Virus record (IMG/VR): IMGVR_UViG_3300021375_000122
Span: 1 to 28,376 of that record
Length of the DNA: 28,376 nt
Source: a virus
Direction: 5' to 3' (one strand)
Below, one piece after another: positions 1-7,831 of the stretch (the first letter of the stretch is position 1; every line of letters begins with the position of its first letter). The translations under genes were made by a program, and so were the position numbers. A model generated the notes under the pieces. It saw nothing but the letters and a program-made list of their open reading frames with translations, did no database searches and was not told the origin of the DNA.

Positions 1-3000
1 ACAGGTAGTGCTACTATTTCAGGTAATCTTACATTCGGTGATGCAGATACTGATAGCATTAATTTAGCTGCTGAGATTGATTCAGATATTATTCCTAACA
101 CTGATGGTACATATGACTTAGGAAGTGCTACAAAAGAATGGCAAGACCTTTACATTGATGGTACAGCTAACATAGATAGCCTTGTAGCTGATACAGCAGA
201 TATTAACGGTGGTACAATTGATGGTGCTACTATAGCAACTTCAGATATAACTGTAGGTTCTGGTAAAACTTTAGACGTTTCATCAGGTACACTAACTTTG
301 GCAGATGACCAAATTTCTGGTGATAAAGTTGAGGGTGGTACAATTGCTGCTACAACTATTACAAGTTTAACAGCAACAAGTGCAGACATTAATGGCGGAA
401 CTATTGATGGTTCAACTATAGCTACATCTAATATTACAGTTGGAACTGGAAAAACTTTAGATGTATCTTCAGGAACTTTAACACTTGCAGATAATCAAAT
501 ATCCGGTGATAAAGTTGAAGGTGGTACAATAGCTGCAACAACCATAACAGATTTAACTTTTGGGAGTCTTAACGATGGCACTATAACTGTAACAGCTTTT
601 GCTGATGAAGATGATATGTCTTCAGACAGTGCTACATTAGTTCCAACTCAACAATCTGTAAAAGCTTATGTAGATAGTCAAGTTACTGCACAAGATTTAG
701 ATGTTACTACAGATAGTGGAACTATTGCAATTGATTTAGATAGTGAAACTTTAACTGTATCAGGTGGTACAGGTCTTGATAGTTCTGCAACAGGTAATGC
801 AGTTACTTTAGCAATAGACAGTACTGTAACAACTTTAACAGGCTCACAAACTTTAACAAACAAAACACTTACAACTCCGGTTATTAGTTCTATATCTAAT
901 ACTGGTACATTAACTTTACCAACTTCAACAGATACATTAGTTGGTAGAGCTACAACAGATACTCTTACAAATAAGACACTTACAAGTGCTACACTTACAA
1001 GCCCTGTAATCAATACAGGTGTATCCGGTACAGCTTTCCTTGACGATGATACTTTTGCAACTGCAACAGCTAGTACATTAGCATCTTCAGAGTCTATTAA
1101 AGCTTATGTAGATACTACAGTTGCTGCAACTAATGAAGTTGTTGAAGATACAACTCCACAACTAGGTGGTGATTTAGATTTAAACTCAAGCGATATAACA
1201 GGTACTGGTAACATTAATATTACAGGTACTATTCAATCTTCAGGAAACATAACAGGCACACTAGCTACAGCAGCTCAACCTAATATTACAAGTCTTGGTA
1301 CGCTTACAGCACTCACAGGCGGTACTGGAGACTTAAACTGGGATAGCGGAACTTTATTTGTAGACTCTTCTGCTAATGCTGTTGGAATTGGAACGACTAG
1401 TCCTGATACTTTATTAGAACTTTCAAAAGCTGCAGGAACAGGAACAAGTTTAGTTAAATTAGCAAATACTTCTTCTGCTGCTACAAACAATATTTCACAA
1501 ATAGATTTTGAATTAAGTAACAGTTTTTCAGGTACTAATGTTGATGTTCAAATTGGTGCTATTAAAACAAATGCAGGTAATGAAGAATCAGCATTTTATA
1601 TTAATACCACAAGTGGTACAGGTACACCAACAGAAAGAATGAGAATAGACTCATCAGGCAACGTTGGAATTGGAACGACTAGTCCTTCAGGTAAATTAAG
1701 TATTTCAGATTCAGGAGCAACAGGTGTTGAATTTTCACCTGATGATTCAAATGCAAGAGTACAACAACTTTATTATGATAGGGTTGATAATGCCTACAGA
1801 ACATCATTATTTGATGCAAATGATTATCAATTTAGAATATCTGGCACAGAAAGAATGCGTATTGATTCTTCAGGCAAACTTCTTATTGGAGACTCTGCTT
1901 CTCATGTTGATGATTTATTACAAATAGAAACTCCTGCTTCTGGCGGTGGTCATGGTATTCAAATAAGAAGAAATGATTCTAATGCTGACCAAGGTATTGG
2001 TCGTATTATGTTTGGTAATAATACTGATACTGACTTAGCTACTATTTCAGCAAAAACAGATGGCTCTTCAGATGCTGCTGCTTTATTATTTTCAACCCAA
2101 CCAAACAGTGGTTCTTCAACAGAAAGAATGCGTATTGATTCTTCAGGTGCAGTTGGCATAGGACAAGTTCCTGAAACAGCAAGATATTCAGGACATGATA
2201 TTTTACAAGTCGGTGGAAGAGCAACACTCTTAGGAAACGATACTGTTTCAGCTACAGGTCAAACAGTACTATTAGACAATCTATATTATGATGCAAGTGG
2301 TAATTTTCAACACAGAGGAGATTCTCGTGGTGTTGCAATGCAGTTCGTTGAAGGCAAAGTAATTTTTTCAAATTCAAACCAAACTACAGGTACTCCGACA
2401 GTAACACCTCGCATGACCCTTGATAATGATGGCAACTTGTTGGTGGGTAAGACTGCTACAGCTTTATCTGCGGCAGGGATTGAACTGGCGGCAAACAATA
2501 CATTGAGGGCAACAAAGGCAAATTCGGCATCTGCTGAGTTTAACAGAACAGGTACAGATGGAGATATTGCTATATTTTGGAAGGATACCTCACCAATAGG
2601 TCAGATTGGTACTTATGGTGGTACAGCATACATTGGTTCAACTCAAGGTGGTATCATGTTTAATGGTACAGATATTGAGCCTACTAGTGGTAGTACAGGA
2701 AGAGCAGATAACAGCATTGATTTAGGCTCTGCTAATTATAGATTTAAAGATGCTTTCTTAGGAGATGGTGTCTATCTAGGCGGTACAGCAGCAGCAAACA
2801 AACTTGACGATTATGAAGAAGGTACTTGGACTACAACTATATCAGCCTTAAATAATTGTTCTAGTGTTGTACTGAATAATGGTAGATATATTAAAATCGG
2901 AAGCAAAGTAACTTTGTTTGGTGAGTTTGAAGGTACTATTACTTCTACAGGAACCGAAACAAGATGGGGATTTACTATACCATTTAATGCCCATGCAACC

Positions 3001-3189
3001 ACTTATAGGGCTTCAGCTAATTTACAAACATTTGTAGGAAGTTATTCGGAGGATAGAGTTCTTGATGGTGGTATAACTAATGGCGGCAGTGCTGTAAATA
3101 GTGCTAACGTGTATTTTAGTGGAGATAGGGTAGTTAAAAGTGGAAGTTTTACGGATGCTGGTTTTAGTTTTACTTACGAGTCAGCATAA
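1..3189 (+). CDS. Tail fibre / appendage protein, 5'-truncated
   Basis: The frame is open from the first base, so the gene begins upstream of the window; the TTG at 298 is only an internal codon. About 1062 residues are visible. They are Thr/Ser/Gly/Asp-rich with many short beta-type repeats: ISGDKVEGGTIAATTIT (twice), TLTNKTLT modules, SVKAYVDS / SIKAYVDT, and ERMRIDSSG followed by VGIGTTSP. Such repeats are typical of tail fibres of marine phages. The last ~130 residues (from about YEEGTWTTTI) form a separate terminal module with a YIKIGSKVTLFGEF-like stretch, which resembles a common C-terminal fibre domain. I see no S74 peptidase chaperone signature. The likely role is receptor binding at the virion surface. 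The product class is fairly sure; the exact position in the virion is not. Confidence 0.85.
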   Translation, partial: TGSATISGNLTFGDADTDSINLAAEIDSDIIPNTDGTYDLGSATKEWQDLYIDGTANIDSLVADTADINGGTIDGATIATSDITVGSGKTLDVSSGTLTLADDQISGDKVEGGTIAATTITSLTATSADINGGTIDGSTIATSNITVGTGKTLDVSSGTLTLADNQISGDKVEGGTIAATTITDLTFGSLNDGTITVTAFADEDDMSSDSATLVPTQQSVKAYVDSQVTAQDLDVTTDSGTIAIDLDSETLTVSGGTGLDSSATGNAVTLAIDSTVTTLTGSQTLTNKTLTTPVISSISNTGTLTLPTSTDTLVGRATTDTLTNKTLTSATLTSPVINTGVSGTAFLDDDTFATATASTLASSESIKAYVDTTVAATNEVVEDTTPQLGGDLDLNSSDITGTGNINITGTIQSSGNITGTLATAAQPNITSLGTLTALTGGTGDLNWDSGTLFVDSSANAVGIGTTSPDTLLELSKAAGTGTSLVKLANTSSAATNNISQIDFELSNSFSGTNVDVQIGAIKTNAGNEESAFYINTTSGTGTPTERMRIDSSGNVGIGTTSPSGKLSISDSGATGVEFSPDDSNARVQQLYYDRVDNAYRTSLFDANDYQFRISGTERMRIDSSGKLLIGDSASHVDDLLQIETPASGGGHGIQIRRNDSNADQGIGRIMFGNNTDTDLATISAKTDGSSDAAALLFSTQPNSGSSTERMRIDSSGAVGIGQVPETARYSGHDILQVGGRATLLGNDTVSATGQTVLLDNLYYDASGNFQHRGDSRGVAMQFVEGKVIFSNSNQTTGTPTVTPRMTLDNDGNLLVGKTATALSAAGIELAANNTLRATKANSASAEFNRTGTDGDIAIFWKDTSPIGQIGTYGGTAYIGSTQGGIMFNGTDIEPTSGSTGRADNSIDLGSANYRFKDAFLGDGVYLGGTAAANKLDDYEEGTWTTTISALNNCSSVVLNNGRYIKIGSKVTLFGEFEGTITSTGTETRWGFTIPFNAHATTYRASANLQTFVGSYSEDRVLDGGITNGGSAVNSANVYFSGDRVVKSGSFTDAGFSFTYESA

Positions 3190-3197
3190 CAACAATA

Positions 3198-3217
3198 TAC
3201 CTAGTGGATTCTAGGTA
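3198..3217 (+). promoter_or_regulatory. Intergenic hairpin after the fibre gene
   Basis: A perfect 7-bp inverted repeat, TACCTAG / CTAGGTA with a TGGATT loop, lies between the fibre stop and the next ribosome binding site. It has no T-tract after it, so it is a poor intrinsic terminator. It could be a transcript-processing or partial attenuation structure. The functional role is inferred only. Confidence 0.35.
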
Positions 3218-3238
3218 CGGACAAAAGGAGAAAATAGA

Positions 3239-3532
3239 ATGGCAATAACAAAAGAATTAATAGAAGATAAAATAGAAGTTGTAGGAGACTACAAAACTAT
3301 ACAAGTAAGAACAGCTACAGTCATCAAAGAAGATGGTGTAGAGCTTAGCAGGTCTTTTCATAGGCACGTATTAGAATGTGTAAGCTCTGCAAAAAATGAT
3401 GACGATACTTGGACTCATACAGATGCTGATGTATCAGGCGAGTCTACAGAGGTTCAAGGCATTGCTTCAGCCGTTTGGACAGACGCAGTGAAGACTGCAA
3501 AACAGAACGCTAACGAAGCATCTGCAATATAA
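3239..3532 (+). CDS. Small hypothetical phage protein (97 aa)
   Basis: This short protein starts at an ATG preceded by a clear AAGGAG. It has alternating beta-type segments (IEVVGDYKTIQVRTATVIKEDG, quoted here only in part: IEVVGDYKTIQVRTATV) and an acidic middle (KNDDDTWTHTDADVSGES). A helical end follows. It has no signal peptide or membrane segment. It sits directly between the fibre gene and another small protein of similar size, in the late operon. I recall similar proteins next to fibre genes in marine phages, but I do not know a function. A minor virion or fibre-assembly role is possible. Confidence 0.7.
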   Translation: MAITKELIEDKIEVVGDYKTIQVRTATVIKEDGVELSRSFHRHVLECVSSAKNDDDTWTHTDADVSGESTEVQGIASAVWTDAVKTAKQNANEASAI

Positions 3533-3545
3533 TAGGAGAAATAAT

Positions 3546-3890
3546 ATGGCAATAGGATATACTTGGGATGTTTCAACAGTTGATACTTACCCAACACTAG
3601 AAAGTAATGCAGACGTAGTTTATAACGTGCATTGGAGATTAACAGCAGAAGATGATGCTAATCAGGATGCTGATGGCAACAACTGGACTGCTACATCATA
3701 CGGAACTCAATCTGTAGATACTTCAGACTTGTCAAGCTTTACAGCTTTTGCAGACTTAACAAGCTCTGACGTACAAGGCTGGGTAGAAGCTGCTATGGGT
3801 AGTGATGCTGTAACAGCTTTAAAGTCTGGCTTAGATGCTCAAATCGCTTTAAAAATTACACCAACATCCGTTACTAAAACAATAGGATAG
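3546..3890 (+). CDS. Small conserved phage protein, 114 aa
   Basis: The start is an ATG behind AGGAG, 13 bases after the previous stop. The N-terminus (GYTWDVSTVDTYPTLESNAD) and the pattern VVYNVHWRLTAEDD look like a beta-sandwich beginning. The C-terminal half (TSSDVQGWVEAAMGSDAVTA) is helical, and the end has KITPTSVTKTIG. I recall this family as a widespread domain of unknown function in marine phages (perhaps DUF7936, unchecked), usually near tail genes. It has no membrane segment or signal peptide. Function unknown. Confidence 0.7.
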   Translation: MAIGYTWDVSTVDTYPTLESNADVVYNVHWRLTAEDDANQDADGNNWTATSYGTQSVDTSDLSSFTAFADLTSSDVQGWVEAAMGSDAVTALKSGLDAQIALKITPTSVTKTIG

Positions 3891-3903
3891 ATTTATAAAC
3901 CAT

Positions 3904-3917
3904 CACCTTAGGAGGTG
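3904..3917 (+). promoter_or_regulatory. Shine-Dalgarno within a small hairpin
   Basis: CACCT and AGGTG can pair around a TAGG loop, so most of the strong AGGAGG at 3910-3915 for the gene at 3923 can be hidden in a 5-bp stem. It may damp translation of the following coiled-coil protein until the upstream gene is being translated. It is short and could be coincidence. Confidence 0.3.
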
Positions 3918-3922
3918 CACTA

Positions 3923-4156
3923 ATGCAAAAAGAAGAAAAGAAAGCCGTCATTGGCGATAACGAAATTCTAGAAAAAGAAATGACTGAGGAGCAAAAATAT
4001 TTAGCTAACCAGATAACTGATTTAAGAAATAAAAAAGCTAAAATCCAGTTCGACTTAGACCAAATACAAGCTGCTTTAACCGTTTTTGAAAACACTTTTA
4101 TAGCTTCTACTAAAAAAGAAGCTGATGAAGTTCTAGAAGAAAAAGAGGAAAAATAA
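3923..4156 (+). CDS. Small charged coiled-coil protein (77 aa)
   Basis: Almost the whole protein is predicted helix rich in Lys and Glu. It has a heptad-like run from about residue 15 to 60 (TEEQKYLANQITDLRNKKAK), and the C-terminus ends in EEVLEEKEEK-like charge. It has no membrane segment. The next gene, a one-TM protein, starts on the base after its stop. Small coiled-coil proteins in this position occur in many marine phages, but no function is known to me. A partner for the neighbouring small membrane proteins is an inference. Confidence 0.65.
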   Translation: MQKEEKKAVIGDNEILEKEMTEEQKYLANQITDLRNKKAKIQFDLDQIQAALTVFENTFIASTKKEADEVLEEKEEK

Positions 4157-4312
4157 ATGGTAGATTTAATTATGTGGATTACTACAATAGTAACAGTTGC
4201 TTCAATCGTAGCAGCTTCTACTCCCACTCCAAAAGACGATGCGTGGATTGGTAAGTTATACAAATTTGTAGACTTATTAGCTTTAAATATTGGTAAAGCA
4301 AAACAAAAATAA
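4157..4312 (+). CDS. Small one-TM membrane protein (51 aa), holin candidate
   Basis: The ATG directly follows the previous TAA, and the stop overlaps the next ATG by one base (TAATG). Residues about 4-20 form one hydrophobic segment (LIMWITTIVTVASIVAAS). A short PTPKDD turn and an amphipathic, Lys-rich tail follow. Size and topology fit small phage membrane proteins near lysis genes, including pinholin-like proteins, but nothing in the sequence proves that. The tight translational coupling to the next small membrane protein suggests that the two act together. Confidence 0.6.
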   Translation: MVDLIMWITTIVTVASIVAASTPTPKDDAWIGKLYKFVDLLALNIGKAKQK

Positions 4313-4494
4313 TGCCTACGGTCAAAGACGCATTAGCAGAGCTTAACGCACACGAAAGAGAATGTGCTATTCGCTATGAGTATATAGAAAAACGTCTTGA
4401 CGAAGGCTCTGCAAAATTTAAAAGACTAGAAATGCTTCTTTGGGGAATATATCCTTTTATAGTGGGTTCAATTATTCTTACTAAGTTTTTATAG
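4312..4494 (+). CDS. Small XhlA-like membrane protein (60 aa), holin candidate
   Basis: The protein has an N-terminal charged amphipathic helix (about residues 1-40) followed by one C-terminal hydrophobic segment (MLLWGIYPFIVGSIILTKFL). This soluble-helix-then-TM layout resembles XhlA/hemolysin-type phage holin accessory proteins. It overlaps the upstream 51-aa membrane protein by one base and its stop lies within the ribosome binding site of the large tail gene. It is likely co-translated with the upstream gene. The endolysin lies 2.2 kb downstream, so it is a candidate part of the lysis pathway. Family assignment is tentative. Confidence 0.6.
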   Translation: MPTVKDALAELNAHERECAIRYEYIEKRLDEGSAKFKRLEMLLWGIYPFIVGSIILTKFL

Positions 4495-4503
4495 GAGGAT
4501 TTA

Positions 4504-6396
4504 ATGCCTCTTCAAAAACTTTTATTTAAACCAGGAATAAACAAAGAAGCAACAGATTATGCTAATGAAGGCGGTTGGGTTAATTCTAATTTAGTTCGTT
4601 TTCGTAAAGGATTACCAGAAAAAATAGGCGGTTGGGCTAAAGCAACTAGTAACACCTTTAAAGCCACAGGACGAGCACTTCATGCTTGGGTAGATTTAGC
4701 AGGTACTAAATATTTAGGATTAGGAACTACTTGGAAATATTACGTTATAGACGGCACAGTTTTTAATGACATAACTCCAATACGTTCTACCACTGCTGCA
4801 GGAGACGTAACGTTTGCAGCAACTAATGGTTCTTCTACTATTACCGTAACCGATACAGGACATGGAGCTGTTGTAAATGATTTTGTTACTTTTAGCGGAG
4901 CAGCTACTTTAGGCGGTAATATTACAGCAGTTGTTTTAAATCAAGAATATCAAGTAGTAACCGTTCCTTCTGTAAACAGCTACACTATTTCTGCGGTAGA
5001 TACTGAAGGAAATGCCGTGACAGCTAATGGTTCTGATACAGGTAATGGTGGCGGTAGTACGGTAGGTACTTATCAAATAAACGTAGGACTTGATGTTTAT
5101 ATACCTTCAACTGGTTGGGGTTCTGATTATTGGGGAGCAGGAACTTGGGGAAGTGTTTCACCTTTAGGAGCTACAAACCAGTTAAGACTTTGGTCTCATG
5201 ATAATTTTGGAGAAGATTTAGTTTTTAATGCACGTGGTGCAGGTGTTTTTTATTGGGATGAATCTAGCGGCACTGATACAAGAGCTGTTGCTTTATCTAG
5301 TTTAGCAGGAGCTAATTTAACACCAACTTTAGCATTACAAGTAATGGTATCTGATGTAGACAGGCACGTTATTTGTTTCGGAGCAGACCCTTTAAATGAT
5401 TCAAGCACGGCTAGAACAGGGGCGATAGACCCCATGTTTATAGCGTGGAGCGACCAAGAAAATATAGAACAGTGGGAACCGTTACCAACTAATACAGCAG
5501 GTTCTTTTAGGCTTTCAGCAGGTTCTGCAATCGTAGGAGCTGTTAGAGCAAGACAAGAAACTTTAATATGGACAGATACGTCTTTATATTCTATGACTTT
5601 TGTAGGGCAGCCTTTTACTTTTTCAATTAACTTAGTTAATGAAGGTGTGGGTCTTGTTGGACCTAATGCTGTGATTAATACTCCTAAAGGGGTATTTTGG
5701 ATGGATAAAAAAGGTTTTTATTCTTATGCAGGTGCTATACAAGAGCTTCCATGTAGCGTAGATGATTATGTATTTTCTGATTTAAATCAAACACAAAGTT
5801 ATCAAGTATTTGGTTTTGTTAATAAAGCGTTTAACGAAGTCGGTTGGTTTTATTGCTCTGCGGATAGTAACGTTATCGATAAATATGTTACGTACAACTA
5901 TGAAGAAAATTTATGGATGATAGGAGAACTTTCTAGAACCTGTTGGATAGACGAAGGTATATTTAGTGCTCCTAAGGCAACGTACAGCACTAATAATGTT
6001 GGGTATTTATTTAATCATGAAACAGGAAATGATAACGATGACACCGCTATGACTAATGTATTTATAGAGTCCGCTGATTTTGATTTAGGCGAAGGAGATA
6101 TGTATCAATCTATTAGTAGAATAATTCCTGATGTTAAGTTTACAGGCTCTGCGAGTACAGGAGCAGACGGTCAAACATTAGACATAATTTTAAAAAGAAG
6201 AAACTTTCCTGGAGAAGAACTTACTACAGCAGTTACCAGTGCCTGTACTTCAGTAACTACCAAAATAGATACTCGTGTAAGGGGAAGACAAGCTGTATTA
6301 AGAATTCAGTCTAATGATACAAACACTAACGATACAGGAATGGGTTTTAGACTAGGAGCAACTCGTATAGATATAAAACCTGACGGAATGAGGTAA
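4504..6396 (+). CDS. P22 gp10-like tail / DNA stabilisation protein
   Basis: This 630-aa protein starts at an ATG five bases after a perfect AGGAGG. The N-terminus (LLFKPGINKEATDYANEGGW, then VRFRKGLPEKIGGW) and the central FIAWSDQENIEQWEPL / AGSFRLSAGSAIVGAVRA / LVGPNAVINTPKGVFWMDKK motifs match the P22 gp10-type packaged-DNA stabilisation family as I know it, which is common in podovirus-like marine phages. P22 gp10 forms part of the tail hub that closes the portal after packaging. An Ig-like insertion (about residues 100-190, Thr/Val/Gly-rich) is larger than in P22 gp10 and may be surface exposed. It is followed without gap by a small protein (ATG overlaps its stop), and belongs to the tail module. 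Confidence 0.8.
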   Translation: MPLQKLLFKPGINKEATDYANEGGWVNSNLVRFRKGLPEKIGGWAKATSNTFKATGRALHAWVDLAGTKYLGLGTTWKYYVIDGTVFNDITPIRSTTAAGDVTFAATNGSSTITVTDTGHGAVVNDFVTFSGAATLGGNITAVVLNQEYQVVTVPSVNSYTISAVDTEGNAVTANGSDTGNGGGSTVGTYQINVGLDVYIPSTGWGSDYWGAGTWGSVSPLGATNQLRLWSHDNFGEDLVFNARGAGVFYWDESSGTDTRAVALSSLAGANLTPTLALQVMVSDVDRHVICFGADPLNDSSTARTGAIDPMFIAWSDQENIEQWEPLPTNTAGSFRLSAGSAIVGAVRARQETLIWTDTSLYSMTFVGQPFTFSINLVNEGVGLVGPNAVINTPKGVFWMDKKGFYSYAGAIQELPCSVDDYVFSDLNQTQSYQVFGFVNKAFNEVGWFYCSADSNVIDKYVTYNYEENLWMIGELSRTCWIDEGIFSAPKATYSTNNVGYLFNHETGNDNDDTAMTNVFIESADFDLGEGDMYQSISRIIPDVKFTGSASTGADGQTLDIILKRRNFPGEELTTAVTSACTSVTTKIDTRVRGRQAVLRIQSNDTNTNDTGMGFRLGATRIDIKPDGMR

Positions 6397-6722
6397 TGGC
6401 TAAGCTATTAGAAACGAAACTTCCTGTAGCTATAGGACCTATTGACCCTGCGATATTTAATCGGTTAGTTAGAATATTAGAACTAAGTTTAAACAGAGTA
6501 AATGTAGGCTCTACTATAAACGTTAATGAGTCTCAACGAAATATAAACCAGTTTAATACAGGCGATATTATTTGGAATTTAACTACTAAACAACTCCAAC
6601 TATGGACAGGAGAACAATGGTCAGATATTTATTTAGGAACAGAAAAAGGAGTTCAGGGAACTACGACTCTTGGACAAGTAAGCGTTTCAACTGGTGGAGA
6701 CACCCTAGTAAAAGTATTATAA
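6396..6722 (+). CDS. Small tail-module hypothetical protein (108 aa)
   Basis: It starts on the last base of the upstream stop (TAATG), so translation is coupled to the gp10-like gene. The N-terminal half is helical (IDPAIFNRLVRILELSLNRV). The second half has beta-type segments with the pattern GDIIWNLTTKQLQLWTGEQW, reminiscent of short virion-surface or trimerisation modules. It has no signal peptide or membrane segment. It lies between the tail protein and the endolysin. It is probably structural, but no family is recognised. Confidence 0.7.
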   Translation: MAKLLETKLPVAIGPIDPAIFNRLVRILELSLNRVNVGSTINVNESQRNINQFNTGDIIWNLTTKQLQLWTGEQWSDIYLGTEKGVQGTTTLGQVSVSTGGDTLVKVL

Positions 6723-6733
6723 ACGGAGGTAAT

Positions 6734-7180
6734 ATGAATTTAACGAAGTTACAAGAAGAATTAACTTTTGATGAAGGCTGTATAGATAAAATATATCTAG
6801 ACCATTTAGGTTATCCTACTTTTGGTATAGGTCATCTAATACTAGAAACAGACCCTGAACATGGACAAGCTGTAGACACACCTGTCTCTAAAGAAAGAAT
6901 AGACGAATGTTTCAAAAACGATATACAAAACGTTATAAACGATTTAGATAGAAACTTGGTTTGGTGGAAAGATTTACCTGAAGATTTACAAAGAGTTATG
7001 GCTAATATGTGTTTTAACTTAGGTATTACACGTTTATTAAAATTTAAAAACTTTTTATCAGCTATGGAAAATAATGATTGGGATAAAGCAGCGGTAGAGA
7101 TGTTAGATAGCCGATGGGCTATACAAGTAGGTCCTAGAGCGATAAGATTGAAAGATAGAGTTTTAAAAGGACAACTATGA
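6734..7180 (+). CDS. T4-type lysozyme (endolysin), GH24
   Basis: The product is a 148-aa muramidase that cleaves the glycan strands of peptidoglycan at the end of infection. The start chosen is the ATG at 6734 behind GGAGG, because a start further upstream (6602) would overlap the previous gene by 120 bases. The catalytic triad of T4 lysozyme (E11, D20, T26) aligns at E14, D23 and T29 in FDEGCIDKIY, LDHLGYPTFGIGH. The C-terminal half has the typical RRVMANMCFNLG-like helix and DSRWAIQVGPRA. It has no signal peptide, so export needs a holin. Candidates are the small membrane proteins at 4157, 4312 and 8222. It overlaps the next gene by four bases (ATGA). Confidence 0.93.
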   Translation: MNLTKLQEELTFDEGCIDKIYLDHLGYPTFGIGHLILETDPEHGQAVDTPVSKERIDECFKNDIQNVINDLDRNLVWWKDLPEDLQRVMANMCFNLGITRLLKFKNFLSAMENNDWDKAAVEMLDSRWAIQVGPRAIRLKDRVLKGQL

Positions 7181-7356
7181 AAGGCGTTAATCATTATAAA
7201 AAAGACGGTACTTTACACAAAGGAGGCACTCATAAAATGCCTAACGGAAGTTTACACTCAGGTAAAACTCACGGTAAAACTAGTGTAAAACTTTTTCATT
7301 ACGGTGAGCTATCTAAAACTGCAAAAGCTAAAGCTAGAAAAAACAGGAGAAAATAA
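7177..7356 (+). CDS. Small basic Gly/His/Lys-rich protein (59 aa)
   Basis: It starts in an ATGA overlap with the lysozyme. It is a short basic protein with KKDGTLHKGGTHKMPNGSLH and a Lys/Arg-rich end (KAKARKNRRK). The repeated DGTLHKGGTHK / NGSLHSGKTH pattern is a motif that I recall in small proteins from many marine phages. It has no hydrophobic segment. It forms the first of three adjacent basic proteins. The function is unknown, but DNA or virion-interior binding is possible from the charge. Confidence 0.72.
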   Translation: MKGVNHYKKDGTLHKGGTHKMPNGSLHSGKTHGKTSVKLFHYGELSKTAKAKARKNRRK

Positions 7357-7358
7357 AC

Positions 7359-7538
7359 ATGGCGGCAAAAAAGAAATCTAGTAGTAAATACCATACAACT
7401 AAAGACGGTAGACGAGCTAAAAAAGGTTTATGGTATAACATTAATAAAAGGAAAAAAGCGGGAACAAGCAGACCAGGAAAAGGAACTGTAAGCGATAAAG
7501 CTATTAAACGTTCTAGAAAAACAACTAAAAAGAAATAA
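7359..7538 (+). CDS. Small very basic protein (59 aa)
   Basis: It starts at ATG 7359 after a two-base gap and ends by overlapping the next ATG (TAATG). More than a third of residues are Lys or Arg (AAKKKSSSK, GRRAKKGLWYNINKRKK, KRSRKTTKKK). It contains no membrane segment. The centre has an SRPGKGTVSDKAI stretch. Its charge resembles that of nucleic-acid condensing or ribosomal-like proteins, but no family is recognised. It is certainly a gene given its coupling on both sides, but the role is inferred only. Confidence 0.72.
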   Translation: MAAKKKSSSKYHTTKDGRRAKKGLWYNINKRKKAGTSRPGKGTVSDKAIKRSRKTTKKK

Positions 7539-7831
7539 TGCCTAGAAAAAAAGAAAAGCCTATAAGACGTACTACAGGTAAAGGCGGTAATTACCGCTCA
7601 ACTAAATCTGGTGCAGGTATGACTAAAAAAGGAGTAGCCGCTTATAAAAGAAAAAATCCTGGAAGTAAATTAAAAACAGCGGTTACAGGCAAAGTTAAAA
7701 AAGGAAGTAAAGCAGCAAAAAGAAGAAAATCTTATTGTGCTAGAAGTGCAGGACAGATGAAGAAGTTTCCCAAAGCTGCTAAAAACCCTAATTCAAGATT
7801 ACGTCAAGCACGTAAAAGGTGGAAATGTTAA
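7538..7831 (+). CDS. Basic conserved phage protein (97 aa), DUF6321-like
   Basis: Strongly Lys/Arg-rich, with the motif series RRTTGKGGNYRSTKSGAGMT, KNPGSKLKTAV, KRRKSYCARSAGQMKKFP and NPNSRLRQARKRWKC. I recall this as a widespread small phage family, probably DUF6321 (not checked), found in both cyanophages and other marine phages. Its two Cys residues, near residue 67 and at the last position, are typical of the family as I remember it. It is coupled to the preceding basic protein and directly precedes the nuclease. DNA binding is likely by charge; exact role unknown. Confidence 0.8.
   Translation: MPRKKEKPIRRTTGKGGNYRSTKSGAGMTKKGVAAYKRKNPGSKLKTAVTGKVKKGSKAAKRRKSYCARSAGQMKKFPKAAKNPNSRLRQARKRWKC

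Noticed and set aside
298-300. TTG at 298 as the fibre gene start
   Set aside because: The frame is open to base 1 with the same repeat type, so the gene starts outside the window.
678-1013. Minus-strand open frames in the fibre gene (and similar ones at 1275, 1959, 2811, 22939)
   Set aside because: They are Val/Pro/Ser-rich shadows of the plus-strand low-complexity gene, with no ribosome sites or family features.
1724-1927. Plus-strand 67-codon frame inside the fibre gene
   Set aside because: It lies out of frame in the fibre gene, its product is Met/Leu/Ile-rich noise and it has no ribosome site.
6602-6733. Longer open frame for the lysozyme starting at 6602
   Set aside because: It would overlap the 108-aa gene by 120 bases and add residues with no lysozyme similarity. 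ATG 6734 has GGAGG and matches the family start.
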